Below are positions 36,406 through 45,463 of a stretch of DNA of 64,000 bases, piece after piece; within the stretch, counting starts at the first letter, position 1; every line of letters starts with the position of its first letter. The stretch is from the NCBI GenBank assembly GCA_019639195.1, contig JAHBSI010000004.1, positions 186,001 through 250,000 on the forward strand, read 5' to 3'. Source of the DNA: Acidobacteriota bacterium (GTDB lineage: Bacteria; Acidobacteriota; Blastocatellia; Pyrinomonadales; Pyrinomonadaceae). Below the pieces are notes generated by a model. That model ran no database searches, was not told the origin of the DNA, and was given only the letters and a program-made list of their open reading frames with translations. A program made the position numbers and the translations under genes.

Positions 36406-36596
36406 TGAAAACCCCCGAGATCCGCAAAAGTTGGAAAACCGAATGTATTAAGCTCAACAAAAACTTCTAAGCTGAGATTTGATAATCATTTATACCACAA
36501 AAAGGTACGCATTCAAACAAGAAAAGCAATAAATTTTCCGCCGATCAGCGGCACGCGGCCGGCGGGTCGGCAAATGCCCTATTTTGTTGTGCTTTG

Positions 36597-36625
36597 TTGC
36601 CCAAGTCCCTGCAATTTGGTCTAAT
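36597..36625 (+). promoter_or_regulatory. Predicted sigma70 promoter of xylF
   Basis: TTGCCC (36597-36602), 17-base spacer, TCTAAT (36620-36625): four and five matches to consensus. It lies 45 bases before the gene. Confidence 0.45.
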
Positions 36626-36670
36626 GACTAATCAACCCCAATTTGCAGTATTTCTGGAGTTAAAGATCGG

Positions 36671-37714
36671 ATGAAAAAACTTACATTTGCGGCCATTCTC
36701 GCCTTGGCGGCGATCTCCCTATCGTGTGGGACCGCCAATCAGGACAAGCGCCTAAAGATCGGCTTTGCTATGGACACTCTTCGCGAAGAGCGATGGCAGC
36801 GGGACCATGACGCTTTTAAGGCGGCGTGCGAGAAGGCGAACGTCAACTGCATAATTACAGTTGCGGATACGAGTGCCGAAAAGCAGGCGAATGACGTTGA
36901 TAACCTTCTAACGCAGGGGATCGACGCCCTTGTGATCGCCCCGCACGACGCGACACAGGCCGCGACGATGGTCGAAAAGGCAAAGGCTCAAGGCGTTCCC
37001 GTTATCAGCTACGACCGTTTGATCAACTCCGACAAGATCGACGTCTATATTTCGCACCAGGTCCCCGTGATCGGTCAGAAGATCGCCGAGTACGCGCTGC
37101 AGCATGCCCCAAAAGGGAATTATGTGATGGTTTACGGTGCAAACACCGATAATAATGCCCACATCATGAAGAAGTCTGAGTTGGCCGTGCTCCAGCCTGC
37201 GATAGATAAGGGCGATATTAAGATCGTTGCCGACCAGTTCATTGACAATTGGGCCCCAGACGAGGCTCTCAAATTTGCGGAGAACGCCCTTACTTCCAAT
37301 AGTGACAACGTCCAGGCGTTCGTAGTCTCAAACGACGGAATGGCCGGTGGCGTGATCGAGGCTCTCTCAAACCGGAATCTTGCGGGCAAGGTGATCGTAA
37401 CCGGCCAGGATGCCGGTATAGCAGCTCTTCAGAATATTGCTGAAGGTAAACAGTCGATGACGGTTTACAAACCGATCATCCCGCTTGCGAACAAGGCTCT
37501 TGATGCCGCGGTAAAACTTGCCAAAAAAGAGCCGTTGACCGACACCACGCCGTTTATGAACGATGCGATCAAGAAGGAAGTCCCCGCGATCCTCCTCGAG
37601 GTGATCTCCGTTGATAAGGGCAATCTTATGGACACTGTCATTAAGGACGGATATGCGAAATACGAGGACGTGTACAAGAATGTCCCCGATGCCGATCGTC
37701 CGAAGAGGCCATAA
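36671..37714 (+). CDS. xylF: Sugar ABC transporter substrate-binding lipoprotein, D-xylose type
   Basis: 347 residues. The lipobox is SLSC (Cys19). The periplasmic-binding fold of type I shows IGFAMDTLREERWQRDHDAF, LTQGIDALVIAPHDA, VPVISYDRLI, IDNWAPDEALKFAENAL and VTGQDAGIAALQNI, which match XylF-type proteins closely. It would deliver a pentose or other sugar to an ABC permease, but no xylG/xylH genes are adjacent. The following gene is a ROK kinase 6 bases away, suggesting a sugar sensing or uptake unit using a distant permease. The exact sugar is not determined. Confidence 0.85.
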   Translation: MKKLTFAAILALAAISLSCGTANQDKRLKIGFAMDTLREERWQRDHDAFKAACEKANVNCIITVADTSAEKQANDVDNLLTQGIDALVIAPHDATQAATMVEKAKAQGVPVISYDRLINSDKIDVYISHQVPVIGQKIAEYALQHAPKGNYVMVYGANTDNNAHIMKKSELAVLQPAIDKGDIKIVADQFIDNWAPDEALKFAENALTSNSDNVQAFVVSNDGMAGGVIEALSNRNLAGKVIVTGQDAGIAALQNIAEGKQSMTVYKPIIPLANKALDAAVKLAKKEPLTDTTPFMNDAIKKEVPAILLEVISVDKGNLMDTVIKDGYAKYEDVYKNVPDADRPKRP

Positions 37715-37720
37715 GATCCA

Positions 37721-38635
37721 ATGAAAGAGAGAGTAGTTCTCGCGCTTGATCTTGGCGGGACGAATGTTAGGGTCGTTGCCGTCACAGAGAGCGGTGAAAT
37801 ATTGGCACGCCGACATTCTCAGACGGGAAAAGGCTCGGCGAGCGAGATCTATGATTTGATCGCCGAGCTTGCTGAGAGATGCGGCGCTGATGCGGGGATC
37901 AAGGAATTTGACGCTTTTGGGGCCGCGATCCCGACTACCGATCTTGATGAGAGCGGTGTTCTCGGCAGCTTGCCAAATATCTCGCAGCTTGAGGGAACGA
38001 ATATCAGCCGGGAGATTGGACGGCGAACGGGCCTACCGGTCAGGGCTGTGAACGACGCCTCGGCGGCGACATTGGGCGAATTTTGGCTTGGCGCGTCAAA
38101 AGGGACGCAAAACGCAGTAGGGATAACGCTCGGCACCGGTGTAGGCGGCGGACTTATAGTCGATGGCCGCCTTTACACAGGAACAAGAGGCGGGGCGGGC
38201 GAGATCGGTCATATCCGACTCGTCCCGGGCGGCATCAAGTGCGGTTGCGGCGGCAGCGGCTGTCTTGAACAGTATTGCTCGGCAACAGCGATCTTGCGTC
38301 GTGGAAAGCAGGCAGGGCTGGCAGCCGAGTCGGCACGAGAGGTGTTTGATCTCGCTCAGGCCCAGAATGAAGCGGCAGGGGCGATCTTCTCCGAGATGGG
38401 CTCGTACTTGGGGCTTGGGCTATCGATCGTAAATAACTTGCTCTCGCCGGATATTATAGTGATCGGAGGCGGTGTCGCGGCAGGATGGGCGCAATTTTTC
38501 GAGCCCACCCGAGAGTCTCTTTACGAAAACTCGCTTCCTGACCGTCGAAGTCGTGTTAAAATAATGCGGGCTCTGCTAGGTGATGATGCCGGAGTTCTCG
38601 GAGCCGCGAAATACACTTTTCAACACCTTAATTAA
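37721..38635 (+). CDS. ROK-family sugar kinase (glucokinase-like)
   Basis: 304 residues. The ATP-binding LALDLGGTNVRVVAV is at the N-terminus, with VNDASAATLGEFWLG and GITLGTGVGGGLIVDG in the core. The ROK zinc site is complete: GHIRLVPGGIKCGCGGSGC. It lacks a DNA-binding N-terminus, so it is an enzyme rather than a NagC-like repressor. It probably phosphorylates glucose or a related hexose. It is 6 bases downstream of xylF and very likely cotranscribed. Confidence 0.9.
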   Translation: MKERVVLALDLGGTNVRVVAVTESGEILARRHSQTGKGSASEIYDLIAELAERCGADAGIKEFDAFGAAIPTTDLDESGVLGSLPNISQLEGTNISREIGRRTGLPVRAVNDASAATLGEFWLGASKGTQNAVGITLGTGVGGGLIVDGRLYTGTRGGAGEIGHIRLVPGGIKCGCGGSGCLEQYCSATAILRRGKQAGLAAESAREVFDLAQAQNEAAGAIFSEMGSYLGLGLSIVNNLLSPDIIVIGGGVAAGWAQFFEPTRESLYENSLPDRRSRVKIMRALLGDDAGVLGAAKYTFQHLN

Positions 38636-38642
38636 GATCGTT

Positions 38643-39044
38643 ATGGATCCTTACCACAAGATGCTGCAAAAGCTCTACGAAGTCACCAAAGGGCGTGAGA
38701 ACGTCGATGTTGATTTCGTTGACCTGACCAAAAAAGCCGGCTATTTTCCGAGCATAGATAGTATCGTCTCGCAGATGAAGAAGGAGGGATGGGTTACCGA
38801 ATCCCGTACGAATATCCTTCGTATCACGCACTGGGGCGTCGCTGAGGCCAAGAAGGTAGCGGCCAACGGTCCACGTTCCGCCGACCAGGTCGAAAAAGCG
38901 GCAAAACGTCTGCTGGCCGAAACGCGCGAGTTTTCTGTCATCGTCGAAGAATTCATCGCCGACCCGAGCGATTCGAATCTTGAGGCTGCCTCGTCTAAAT
39001 TCTCGACCGTTTCCAAGGCAATGGAAGCATTTAAGAAGGCTTAG
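38643..39044 (+). CDS. Small winged-helix-like protein of unknown function
   Basis: 133 residues from the ATG at 38643, 7 bases after the ROK kinase stop; the longer frame from 38580 lies inside the kinase gene. The N-terminal 70 residues (FVDLTKKAGYFPSIDSIVSQ, MKKEGWVTESRTNILRITHW) look like a winged helix with a wing ending in a threonine-rich strand. The C-terminal half is a long charged helix pair. Regulatory function is a guess based on this fold impression; I do not recognise the family. Confidence 0.65.
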   Translation: MDPYHKMLQKLYEVTKGRENVDVDFVDLTKKAGYFPSIDSIVSQMKKEGWVTESRTNILRITHWGVAEAKKVAANGPRSADQVEKAAKRLLAETREFSVIVEEFIADPSDSNLEAASSKFSTVSKAMEAFKKA

Positions 39045-39145
39045 ACCGGTCTTTTTTTAGGGAGTTGTTCCCATCTCAGCTTATTTTCCTGCTTTTCTCC
39101 TCAGATAGTGTGATCCCGGGCGGGTCGTCTCGAAGAAACGACGGC

Positions 39146-39173
39146 TTGCATTTCGGACAAAAAATGTTGTAAT
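39146..39173 (+). promoter_or_regulatory. Possible promoter of the rimP-nusA-infB operon
   Basis: TTGCAT (39146-39151), 16-base spacer and TGTAAT (39168-39173). Only the -10 is strong (5 of 6). A start near 39180 would place the attenuator-like hairpin at about +33. Confidence 0.4.
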
Positions 39174-39212
39174 CTTTCAGTTTGCCGCGATGCGTAAATT
39201 TTTGGACGTATC

Positions 39213-39246
39213 AAGTGGGTCGCTAGTGCCCACTTTTTGTTTTTTT
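39213..39246 (+). promoter_or_regulatory. rimP-leader-like attenuator hairpin
   Basis: AAGTGGG (39213-39219) pairs with CCCACTT (39229-39235) over 7 bp with a 9-base loop, followed by TTTGTTTTTTT (39236-39246). It lies 38 bases upstream of rimP. Its position and its GUGGG/CCCAC stem plus U-tract resemble the known rimP leader motif of other bacteria, which is thought to attenuate the rimP-nusA-infB operon, plausibly with NusA feedback. Confidence 0.75.
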
Positions 39247-39283
39247 GGCGATAGAACTTAAGGGCAGGTGTTGAAAGAGGAAA

Positions 39284-39778
39284 GTGGAGTCGCTAGTTGC
39301 GGAAATTTCGGCGATCGCGAGTGGGGTCGCGGAGGACAGGAAGGTCGAGTTAGTGCACGTCGAGATGCTGGGCTCGAAACGCGACTCGGTTGTCCGGATC
39401 TTTATTGACAAGCCCGAGGGCGTAACGCTGGATGACTGTACGAACTTCTCTCATTCGATCGAAGCGGTACTTGACGCCCGCGATATCGTGCCCGGGACCT
39501 ACACCCTCGAGATATCCTCGCCCGGTATTGAGAGGCAGCTTTTTAGCACTGCTGACTTTCAACGCTTCGACGGCGAACTTGCGAAGGTCGCTCTAAGTAA
39601 GGAGCTCGATGGGCAGAAGAATTTCGTAGGGTATATTCGCGGTGTTGAGGGGTCGAAGATCAGCTTTGAGGATCGAACAAAAGGCCTTGTTAAATTCGAT
39701 CATTCCGAGATAAAGAAGGCGAATCTTAAGATCGATCTTGGTAAGGAACTAAAGGGCGGAAAGGCCAGGAAAAAATAA
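39284..39778 (+). CDS. rimP: Ribosome maturation factor RimP
   Basis: 164 residues with a GTG start. The family pattern is visible: LVHVEMLGSKRDSVVRIFID, GVTLDDCTNFSHSIEAVLD and YTLEISSPGIERQLFSTADF, then a C-terminal SH3-like domain ending in a Lys/Gly-rich tail. RimP is needed for 30S assembly around S12/S19. The leader hairpin upstream and nusA 45 bases downstream fit the standard operon. Confidence 0.94.
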   Translation: MESLVAEISAIASGVAEDRKVELVHVEMLGSKRDSVVRIFIDKPEGVTLDDCTNFSHSIEAVLDARDIVPGTYTLEISSPGIERQLFSTADFQRFDGELAKVALSKELDGQKNFVGYIRGVEGSKISFEDRTKGLVKFDHSEIKKANLKIDLGKELKGGKARKK

Positions 39779-39823
39779 GTATCAATCGTGGGGAACGCTT
39801 CTGGAAATTAGCGTGAACTTTGT

Positions 39824-41299
39824 ATGACATCATCAATCGGACAGAGCATAGAAGTACTTTGCAACGAACAGGGAATCGACCGCGATCTTGTTATCGAGGC
39901 GATGAAGGAGGCTGTGAAAGCAGCGGCCCGAAAGCAATTTAAGGCTCATGACAAGGTGGGCGACAGTATTCAGGTCGAGTGGAATAACGAAGAAAGCCTG
40001 ATCGAGATCGCGGTCCAAAAGACCGTTGTAGAAGAGGTTGAGAACCCGTCTGCAGAACTCTCTCTTGCCGAGGCACAGGAAATGGCCGGCGATGAGATCG
40101 AGGTCGGCGATGCGCTTCTCATTCCGCTTCCGCAGGAAGAAATGGGCCGCATTGCTGCCCAGACCGCAAAGCAGATCCTTGTCCAAAAGGTTCGTGAGGC
40201 GATCCGCGAGAAGGTATATGACGAATACGTTGATCGCATCGGAACACTGATCAATGGCGTTGTAAAACGATTCGAACGAGGCGACCTTATCATGGACCTC
40301 GGCAATAATCTCGAGGCCATTATCGAACGCAAAGAGCTTTCGCGCGGTGAGAGCTGGAACCAAGGTGAACGGATCCGTGCGGTTATCATCGACGTTTCGA
40401 AAGAACCTCGTGGTCAGCAGATCCGTGCTTCTCGCGCATCCGCGGAACTTCTCAAGAAGCTTTTTGAGATGGAGGTTCCGGAAATATATGACGAGACTGT
40501 CGTTATAAAATCGGCGGTTCGTGAGCCGGGTGATCGGGCAAAGATCGCTGTCACTTCCAACGAAAAGGATGTTGATCCGGTAGGGGCTTGTGTCGGTATG
40601 AAGGGCTCCCGTGTTCAGAACATCATCAAGGAGCTCCGCGGCGAGAAGATCGACATCATTGAATGGTCGGATGAACCGTCTGTCTTTGCTGCCAATGCCC
40701 TTTCGCCTGCGAAGGTTTCTCAGGTCCGCATCACTGACATCAATGAGCGAAAGATGGACGTTATTGTCGGTGAGGACCAGCTTAGCCTTGCTATCGGTAA
40801 GAAAGGACAGAACGTTCGCCTCGCGGCGCGTCTCGTTGGCTGGGACATCAAGATCGTAAGTGAAGATGTGCTGAAGAAGGCGGTGGCTCTGGAAATGGGC
40901 CGAATGATGGCGTCTGGCGAGGCAGTTCCTGTTACCGCGCTCGAAGGAGTTACCTCCTCGCAGGCTGAGGTCCTTGCCGAGAAGGGCATCACCGATGTTG
41001 AGACCCTTGCGGCCACATCTGTGGACGATCTTGTGGACTTTCTCGACGTCAGTTTGGACGAGGCCGAGACGATCCTTGCGTCCGCTCAGCAGATCGTCGA
41101 AGCTCGTAACAGAGAGGTCGAAGGCGTCAGCGAGGATGATGCGTCGGAAGGCGTTTTCGCTGAGGAGGCTGACGCTGCCGGTGAAGTTGAAGCTGAAGCT
41201 GAAGAGGCATCGCCGGACGAAGACGCAAATGTTTCTGAGGAAGAGTCTGAGAAACCTGCCGCGTCGGAGGACGACTCTGAAGGCGAAAGTGCGGCTTAG
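39824..41299 (+). CDS. nusA: Transcription termination/antitermination factor NusA
   Basis: 491 residues. The N-terminal RNA-polymerase-binding domain starts IEVLCNEQGIDRDLVIEAMK. S1 (INGVVKRFERGDLIMDLGNN) and two KH domains follow (DPVGACVGMKGSRVQNIIKE and LSLAIGKKGQNVRLAARLVG). After KH2 there is one helix-hairpin-helix-like acidic repeat (VTALEGVTSSQAEVLAEKGI). The last 60 residues are a Glu/Ala/Asp-rich tail with no known motif. NusA modulates pausing, termination and rRNA antitermination. Confidence 0.97.
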   Translation: MTSSIGQSIEVLCNEQGIDRDLVIEAMKEAVKAAARKQFKAHDKVGDSIQVEWNNEESLIEIAVQKTVVEEVENPSAELSLAEAQEMAGDEIEVGDALLIPLPQEEMGRIAAQTAKQILVQKVREAIREKVYDEYVDRIGTLINGVVKRFERGDLIMDLGNNLEAIIERKELSRGESWNQGERIRAVIIDVSKEPRGQQIRASRASAELLKKLFEMEVPEIYDETVVIKSAVREPGDRAKIAVTSNEKDVDPVGACVGMKGSRVQNIIKELRGEKIDIIEWSDEPSVFAANALSPAKVSQVRITDINERKMDVIVGEDQLSLAIGKKGQNVRLAARLVGWDIKIVSEDVLKKAVALEMGRMMASGEAVPVTALEGVTSSQAEVLAEKGITDVETLAATSVDDLVDFLDVSLDEAETILASAQQIVEARNREVEGVSEDDASEGVFAEEADAAGEVEAEAEEASPDEDANVSEEESEKPAASEDDSEGESAA

Positions 41300-41377
41300 G
41301 GCCGCCTTGCGTGTGCTGTGAAGCTGATTTGATGTGATCCGAAGAAATATTCGGGTCGAGTTTTTGTAGAGTAATTT

Positions 41378-44074
41378 ATGGCGGTTCGAAAATCCGTTCG
41401 AATTTACGATCTTGCGCGTGAGGTCAAACAGGACACAAAGCGCGTTATGGAAGACCTGCGTCGACTCGGCGCTGACGTGAGTGTTGCGTCAAACTCGGTC
41501 AGCGCGGAGTTTGCCGAAAAGGTCAGGGCGAAGTATTTCCCTAAGGCCGAACCTACTCCGAAACGCCAGATAAAGGTCATCAAGGCGACCAAAGCCAAAA
41601 AGACCGACACGGCCGAGGATGCGATTCACGAGAGCGAGGCACCTGAAGCTCCTGAGGTTGAGGAAGCTCCGGCGGAACCGATCGAACCGACCGCGAAGAA
41701 GAAGGCTCCGGCGACGAAAGTCGCGACGGTGAAGGTGAAGACTCTCGCCGCGAAACCGAAGGTCGCGGAAGTCGCGGAAGAGCCCATTGAAGAGAAACCT
41801 GTCGCCAAGAAGCGCGTTGTTAAGGCCTCACAGCTCAAGAAAGAATCCGAAGCTCCTGTGGCTGAGGTTGTGGAGGAGACGCAGGCCGAGGAAGCGGCTG
41901 CAGCCGAGCCTTCGGCGACTCCCGAAAAACCCACTGAGAAGCCAGCAAGGACTGCCGGTACTACGGTTAAGCGGCTTACCCTGACGCCGGGTGCGATCCA
42001 AAAGGGTATTAAGCCAGGTGATAGGGTCGTTTCTGAAGGGCCGACCCGAACAGGGCGCCTCTCAGGTGATAAGCAATTCCGCGGTACAAGCGGCGAAACG
42101 GCGGATCCGAAACTAGTTTACACGCCGCCTGCAGACAATAGGCGTCGCCCGGGGCGTTCAGGCGGACGAAAGACGAATGATCGCAACGCGCGGAACGCGG
42201 AGCGCGATCTAGATGTACCGCAGAAACGGTCGATCGAGGAAAGAATTCTCGATCAGGTCGGCAATGCTGCGGGCAATCTTCGGTCGATTCGCCTGGTCGA
42301 AGGCGCAACGGTGCGTGAATTTGCGGAGGCACTTGGGATCACACCGCGAGATATAGTCCAACTCCTGATCAAGCGCGGTATTTTCGCGACGCTGAATCAG
42401 CCGATCGGCGAGAAAATGGCCATTGAGATGGCTCTTGAATACGGCTTTGATCTTAGCTTCGTTCCATTCGAAGAGATGGTGATCGAAGAGGAGTTTGAAG
42501 AACTTATCGCAGCCGACGCCGATGATACCGAACTTTCGAGGGCACCGGTCATCACCGTTATGGGACACGTTGACCACGGTAAGACCTCGCTGCTCGACGC
42601 TATCCGTTCAGGTAATGTTGCTGCGGGCGAAGCCGGCGGTATCACCCAGCATATCGGAGCCTACAGCGTATTTGTCCCGAACCCGGATTCCCCCGGAGAG
42701 AACAGGCGTGTGGTCTTTCTGGATACTCCCGGCCACGAAGCATTTACGATGATGCGTGCCCGCGGTGCGAAAGCGACGGATATCGTCATTCTCGTTGTTG
42801 CCGCGGACGACGGCGTGATGCCGCAGACGATCGAGGCCGTTGAGCACTCAAAGGCCGCCGGTGTCCCGATCATTGTTGCGATAAATAAGATCGACAAACC
42901 GGATGCGAATCCGGACAAGGTCAAGCAGGGCCTCGCGGGCCTCGGCCTTCAGCCTTCGGATTGGGGCGGTGACGTCGAGATGATCCCGGTTTCGGCAAAG
43001 AAGCACGAGAATCTCAACACGCTCCTCGAAACAGTTCTGCTTCAGGCCGATATTCTGGACCTGAAGGCAAGCCCGACGCGGCGTGCTTCAGGCGTCGTTC
43101 TTGAGGCCAAGCTCGATAAAGGACGCGGTGCGGTCGCAACTGCTCTTGTTCAGCAGGGAACGCTCCGTGTTGGCGACCCATTCATCGTTGGCCAATTCTC
43201 AGGCAAAGTTCGGGCAATGTTCTCCGATCGCGGTGAGATCGTGACGGAAGCTCCGCCGGCAACGCCGGTCGAGGTCCTCGGACTTCAAGGCGTGCCGCAG
43301 GCCGGGGATACTTTCCAGGTCGTGGCTGATATCGATCGAGCTCAGACCATCGCCGGACAGCGTCAAATGCACGCTCGACAGGCCGCAATGGTCAAGAGTT
43401 CGAGCCGCGGCATCGAATCGCTCGGTCAGGCCGAGATCAAGGAACTTCTCGTTATCCTGAAGGCAGACGTTCAAGGTTCGGTCGAAGTGCTGCGTGCAAC
43501 GCTTGAAAAACTCTCGACTGAGAAGGTCAAGGTTCGCGTTATCCGTGCAGGTGTCGGCGCGATCGCGGAATCCGACGTACTGCTCGCATCTGCGACACAA
43601 GCAGACAATGCATCGACGGCTGTCGTGATCATCGGTTTCAACGTGCGGCCCGAATCGCGGGCTTCGGACGTTGCTAAGCATGAGGATGTAGATATTCGCC
43701 TGCACTCGATCATTTACAAGGTCGAGGAAGAGATCAAGGCGGCGATGATCGGAATGCTCGATGCGATCGAGAAAGAGGTCATTCTCGGCAAGGCTGTCGT
43801 ACAGGAGACGTTTAAGGTCTCGCGTCTTGGCACGATCGCGGGCTGCCGCGTGATCGACGGCGTTGTTCGCCGTCAGGCAAAGGCACGCCTCATTCGTGAC
43901 GGCGTTGTGATCTGGGACGGAGATATCGCCTCGCTCAAGAGGTTCAAGGAAGATACGAATGAGGTCAAGAACGGCTTCGAATGCGGTATCAGCCTCGTGA
44001 ATTTCAACGATATCAAGCTCGCGGACGAGATCGAGGCATACACGATCGAAAAGATCGCGGCCACGGAGTTGTAG
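41378..44074 (+). CDS. infB: Translation initiation factor IF-2
   Basis: 898 residues. The N-terminal IF2_N domain ([20 protein letters not shown]) is followed by a Lys/Glu/Ala/Pro-rich linker to about residue 290, then a second IF2_N-like subdomain. The GTPase domain has [17 protein letters not shown] (G1), GITQHIGAY (G2), DTPGHEAF (G3), NKIDKP (G4) and SAK (G5). Domains II-IV end in the fMet-tRNA-binding C2 region ([20 protein letters not shown]). It brings fMet-tRNA to the 30S subunit. It lies 78 bases after nusA and 7 before rbfA. Confidence 0.98.
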   Translation: MAVRKSVRIYDLAREVKQDTKRVMEDLRRLGADVSVASNSVSAEFAEKVRAKYFPKAEPTPKRQIKVIKATKAKKTDTAEDAIHESEAPEAPEVEEAPAEPIEPTAKKKAPATKVATVKVKTLAAKPKVAEVAEEPIEEKPVAKKRVVKASQLKKESEAPVAEVVEETQAEEAAAAEPSATPEKPTEKPARTAGTTVKRLTLTPGAIQKGIKPGDRVVSEGPTRTGRLSGDKQFRGTSGETADPKLVYTPPADNRRRPGRSGGRKTNDRNARNAERDLDVPQKRSIEERILDQVGNAAGNLRSIRLVEGATVREFAEALGITPRDIVQLLIKRGIFATLNQPIGEKMAIEMALEYGFDLSFVPFEEMVIEEEFEELIAADADDTELSRAPVITVMGHVDHGKTSLLDAIRSGNVAAGEAGGITQHIGAYSVFVPNPDSPGENRRVVFLDTPGHEAFTMMRARGAKATDIVILVVAADDGVMPQTIEAVEHSKAAGVPIIVAINKIDKPDANPDKVKQGLAGLGLQPSDWGGDVEMIPVSAKKHENLNTLLETVLLQADILDLKASPTRRASGVVLEAKLDKGRGAVATALVQQGTLRVGDPFIVGQFSGKVRAMFSDRGEIVTEAPPATPVEVLGLQGVPQAGDTFQVVADIDRAQTIAGQRQMHARQAAMVKSSSRGIESLGQAEIKELLVILKADVQGSVEVLRATLEKLSTEKVKVRVIRAGVGAIAESDVLLASATQADNASTAVVIIGFNVRPESRASDVAKHEDVDIRLHSIIYKVEEEIKAAMIGMLDAIEKEVILGKAVVQETFKVSRLGTIAGCRVIDGVVRRQAKARLIRDGVVIWDGDIASLKRFKEDTNEVKNGFECGISLVNFNDIKLADEIEAYTIEKIAATEL

Positions 44075-44081
44075 GTTTGAA

Positions 44082-44441
44082 ATGCGGCGACCGGAGAGAT
44101 TTGGTGAGACGCTGAGAGAAGAGATCGCGGAGATCGTTGGTTTCGAGCTCGACGACCCTCGCCTTGAAAGCGTAACGGTGACTGATGTCGAAGTTGCCGG
44201 TGATAGTCGTGATGCCCGCGTTTATGTCGTTGTTGCGGGCGATGAAAATGAGATCAAGGCTGCTCTTGCCGGCTTAAAACATGCTTCGACGTTCGTTCAT
44301 CAGCGGCTCGCAAGACGTCTTAGTGTAAGGCATGTGCCGCAATTGCATTTTGTACGCGATACGGCGGAAGAGAATGCCGCCCGCGTAGGCGAGATTCTGG
44401 CCGATCTCGACATTCCGAAAGAAGGAGAGACAGACGACTAA
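44082..44441 (+). CDS. rbfA: 30S ribosome-binding factor RbfA
   Basis: 119 residues. The single KH-type domain shows FGETLREEIAEIVGFELDDP, VTVTDVEVAGDSRDARVYVV, and RLARRLSVRHVPQLHFVRDT, all typical. It binds 30S precursors near helix 1 of 16S rRNA and works with RimP in small-subunit maturation. It starts 7 bases after infB. Confidence 0.95.
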   Translation: MRRPERFGETLREEIAEIVGFELDDPRLESVTVTDVEVAGDSRDARVYVVVAGDENEIKAALAGLKHASTFVHQRLARRLSVRHVPQLHFVRDTAEENAARVGEILADLDIPKEGETDD

Positions 44442-44490
44442 AGACCGCATTTTTTCCGGTTTATAAGAGTCTGTCCGTCTCGTTTTATTA

Positions 44491-45453
44491 GTGTTAAGTC
44501 AAGTAGTTGAATTAATTGAAAAGAAGAACGCGTTTGCCATTACAACGCATATCAAACCGGATGGCGACGGCCTCGGGTCGTCTCTCGGCTTGTGCTGGCT
44601 GCTGAAAAGCCTAGGCAAGAATGCAGATGTGATCGTTCGGGGTGAAGTTCCGCCGGCGTATCACGCTTTGCCCGGCGTCGATCTGATACGCGATGTCGAA
44701 TTCCTTAACGGAAGCTATGATGCGGTCTTTGTGATCGAATGTTCAGACCTTGAAAGGCCGGGGATCCGCGGACTTAATGACGCGGTAACGGTCAATATAG
44801 ATCACCATTCGACGGGCGATCAGTTTGGAACGATAAACTGGATCGATCCGACCGCGTCGGCCGTCGGCGAGATGATCTACAATCTCTGCAAGGCCATCGG
44901 CGGACGTATTACCAAAGAGATCGCTGACTGCGTCTATATGGCGCTTGTGACCGACACCGGATCGTTCCACTACTCGAATACGACCGATCGGACGTTGAAA
45001 GTTGCCTCCGAACTCGTCAAGGCCGGAGCAAGGCCGGCCGAGATCTCCGGAGCGGTCTATAACAACTATCCGTGGTCGCGGATCGAATTGATGCGACGCG
45101 TTCTTGATACGGTAAGGCGTGATGAGACCGGTAAGATCGCTCTCTTGCGGCAAACTCTAGCAATGCGTCAGGAATCGGACGCCATTGACGGGGACAATAG
45201 CGGCTTCGTCAATATTCCGCTTTCTGCGCGAGACGTTGAAGCGGTCATCTATATGCGAGAGATCGGCCCGAACAGCTTCCGCGTAAGCCTTCGTTCAAAG
45301 GGCTCTTTGAATGTCGCAAAGATCGCGGAACGCTTTGGCGGCGGCGGCCACAAGAATGCAGCGGGACTTCAGATCGATGGTGATTGGGACCAGAAGGAAG
45401 CGGAGCTGGTCAAGGTCGTAAGCGATGAGATAAGACGCGAAGCAGCGGATTAG
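44491..45453 (+). CDS. nrnA: DHH/DHHA1 oligoribonuclease, NrnA type
   Basis: 320 residues, GTG start 49 bases after rbfA. The DHH site is HIKPDGDGLGSSLGLCWLL, then NIDHHSTGDQFG; DHHA1 carries FGGGGHKNAAGLQIDG. NrnA degrades 2-5-mer RNA and pAp. It commonly follows rbfA in this operon. The assignment to NrnA rather than another DHH phosphoesterase is supported by this position and length. Confidence 0.92.
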   Translation: MLSQVVELIEKKNAFAITTHIKPDGDGLGSSLGLCWLLKSLGKNADVIVRGEVPPAYHALPGVDLIRDVEFLNGSYDAVFVIECSDLERPGIRGLNDAVTVNIDHHSTGDQFGTINWIDPTASAVGEMIYNLCKAIGGRITKEIADCVYMALVTDTGSFHYSNTTDRTLKVASELVKAGARPAEISGAVYNNYPWSRIELMRRVLDTVRRDETGKIALLRQTLAMRQESDAIDGDNSGFVNIPLSARDVEAVIYMREIGPNSFRVSLRSKGSLNVAKIAERFGGGGHKNAAGLQIDGDWDQKEAELVKVVSDEIRREAAD

Positions 45454-45463
45454 TCGCCGATGT

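Larger units (their letters stand above)
36318..36670. other. Divergent intergenic region between FecR-like pair and xylF
   Basis: 353 bases without a gene. It carries one predicted promoter for each direction (36377-36405 minus, 36597-36625 plus). The middle (36420-36530) is AT-rich with no clear hairpin, and 36541-36575 is GC-rich with a short CGGC-type palindromic stretch. I see no repeat or RNA gene. Confidence 0.6.

Noticed and set aside
39044..39056. AGACCGGTCT followed by seven T after the winged-helix-like gene
   Set aside because: The palindrome has no loop; the best hairpin is only 3 bp, too weak to count as a terminator.
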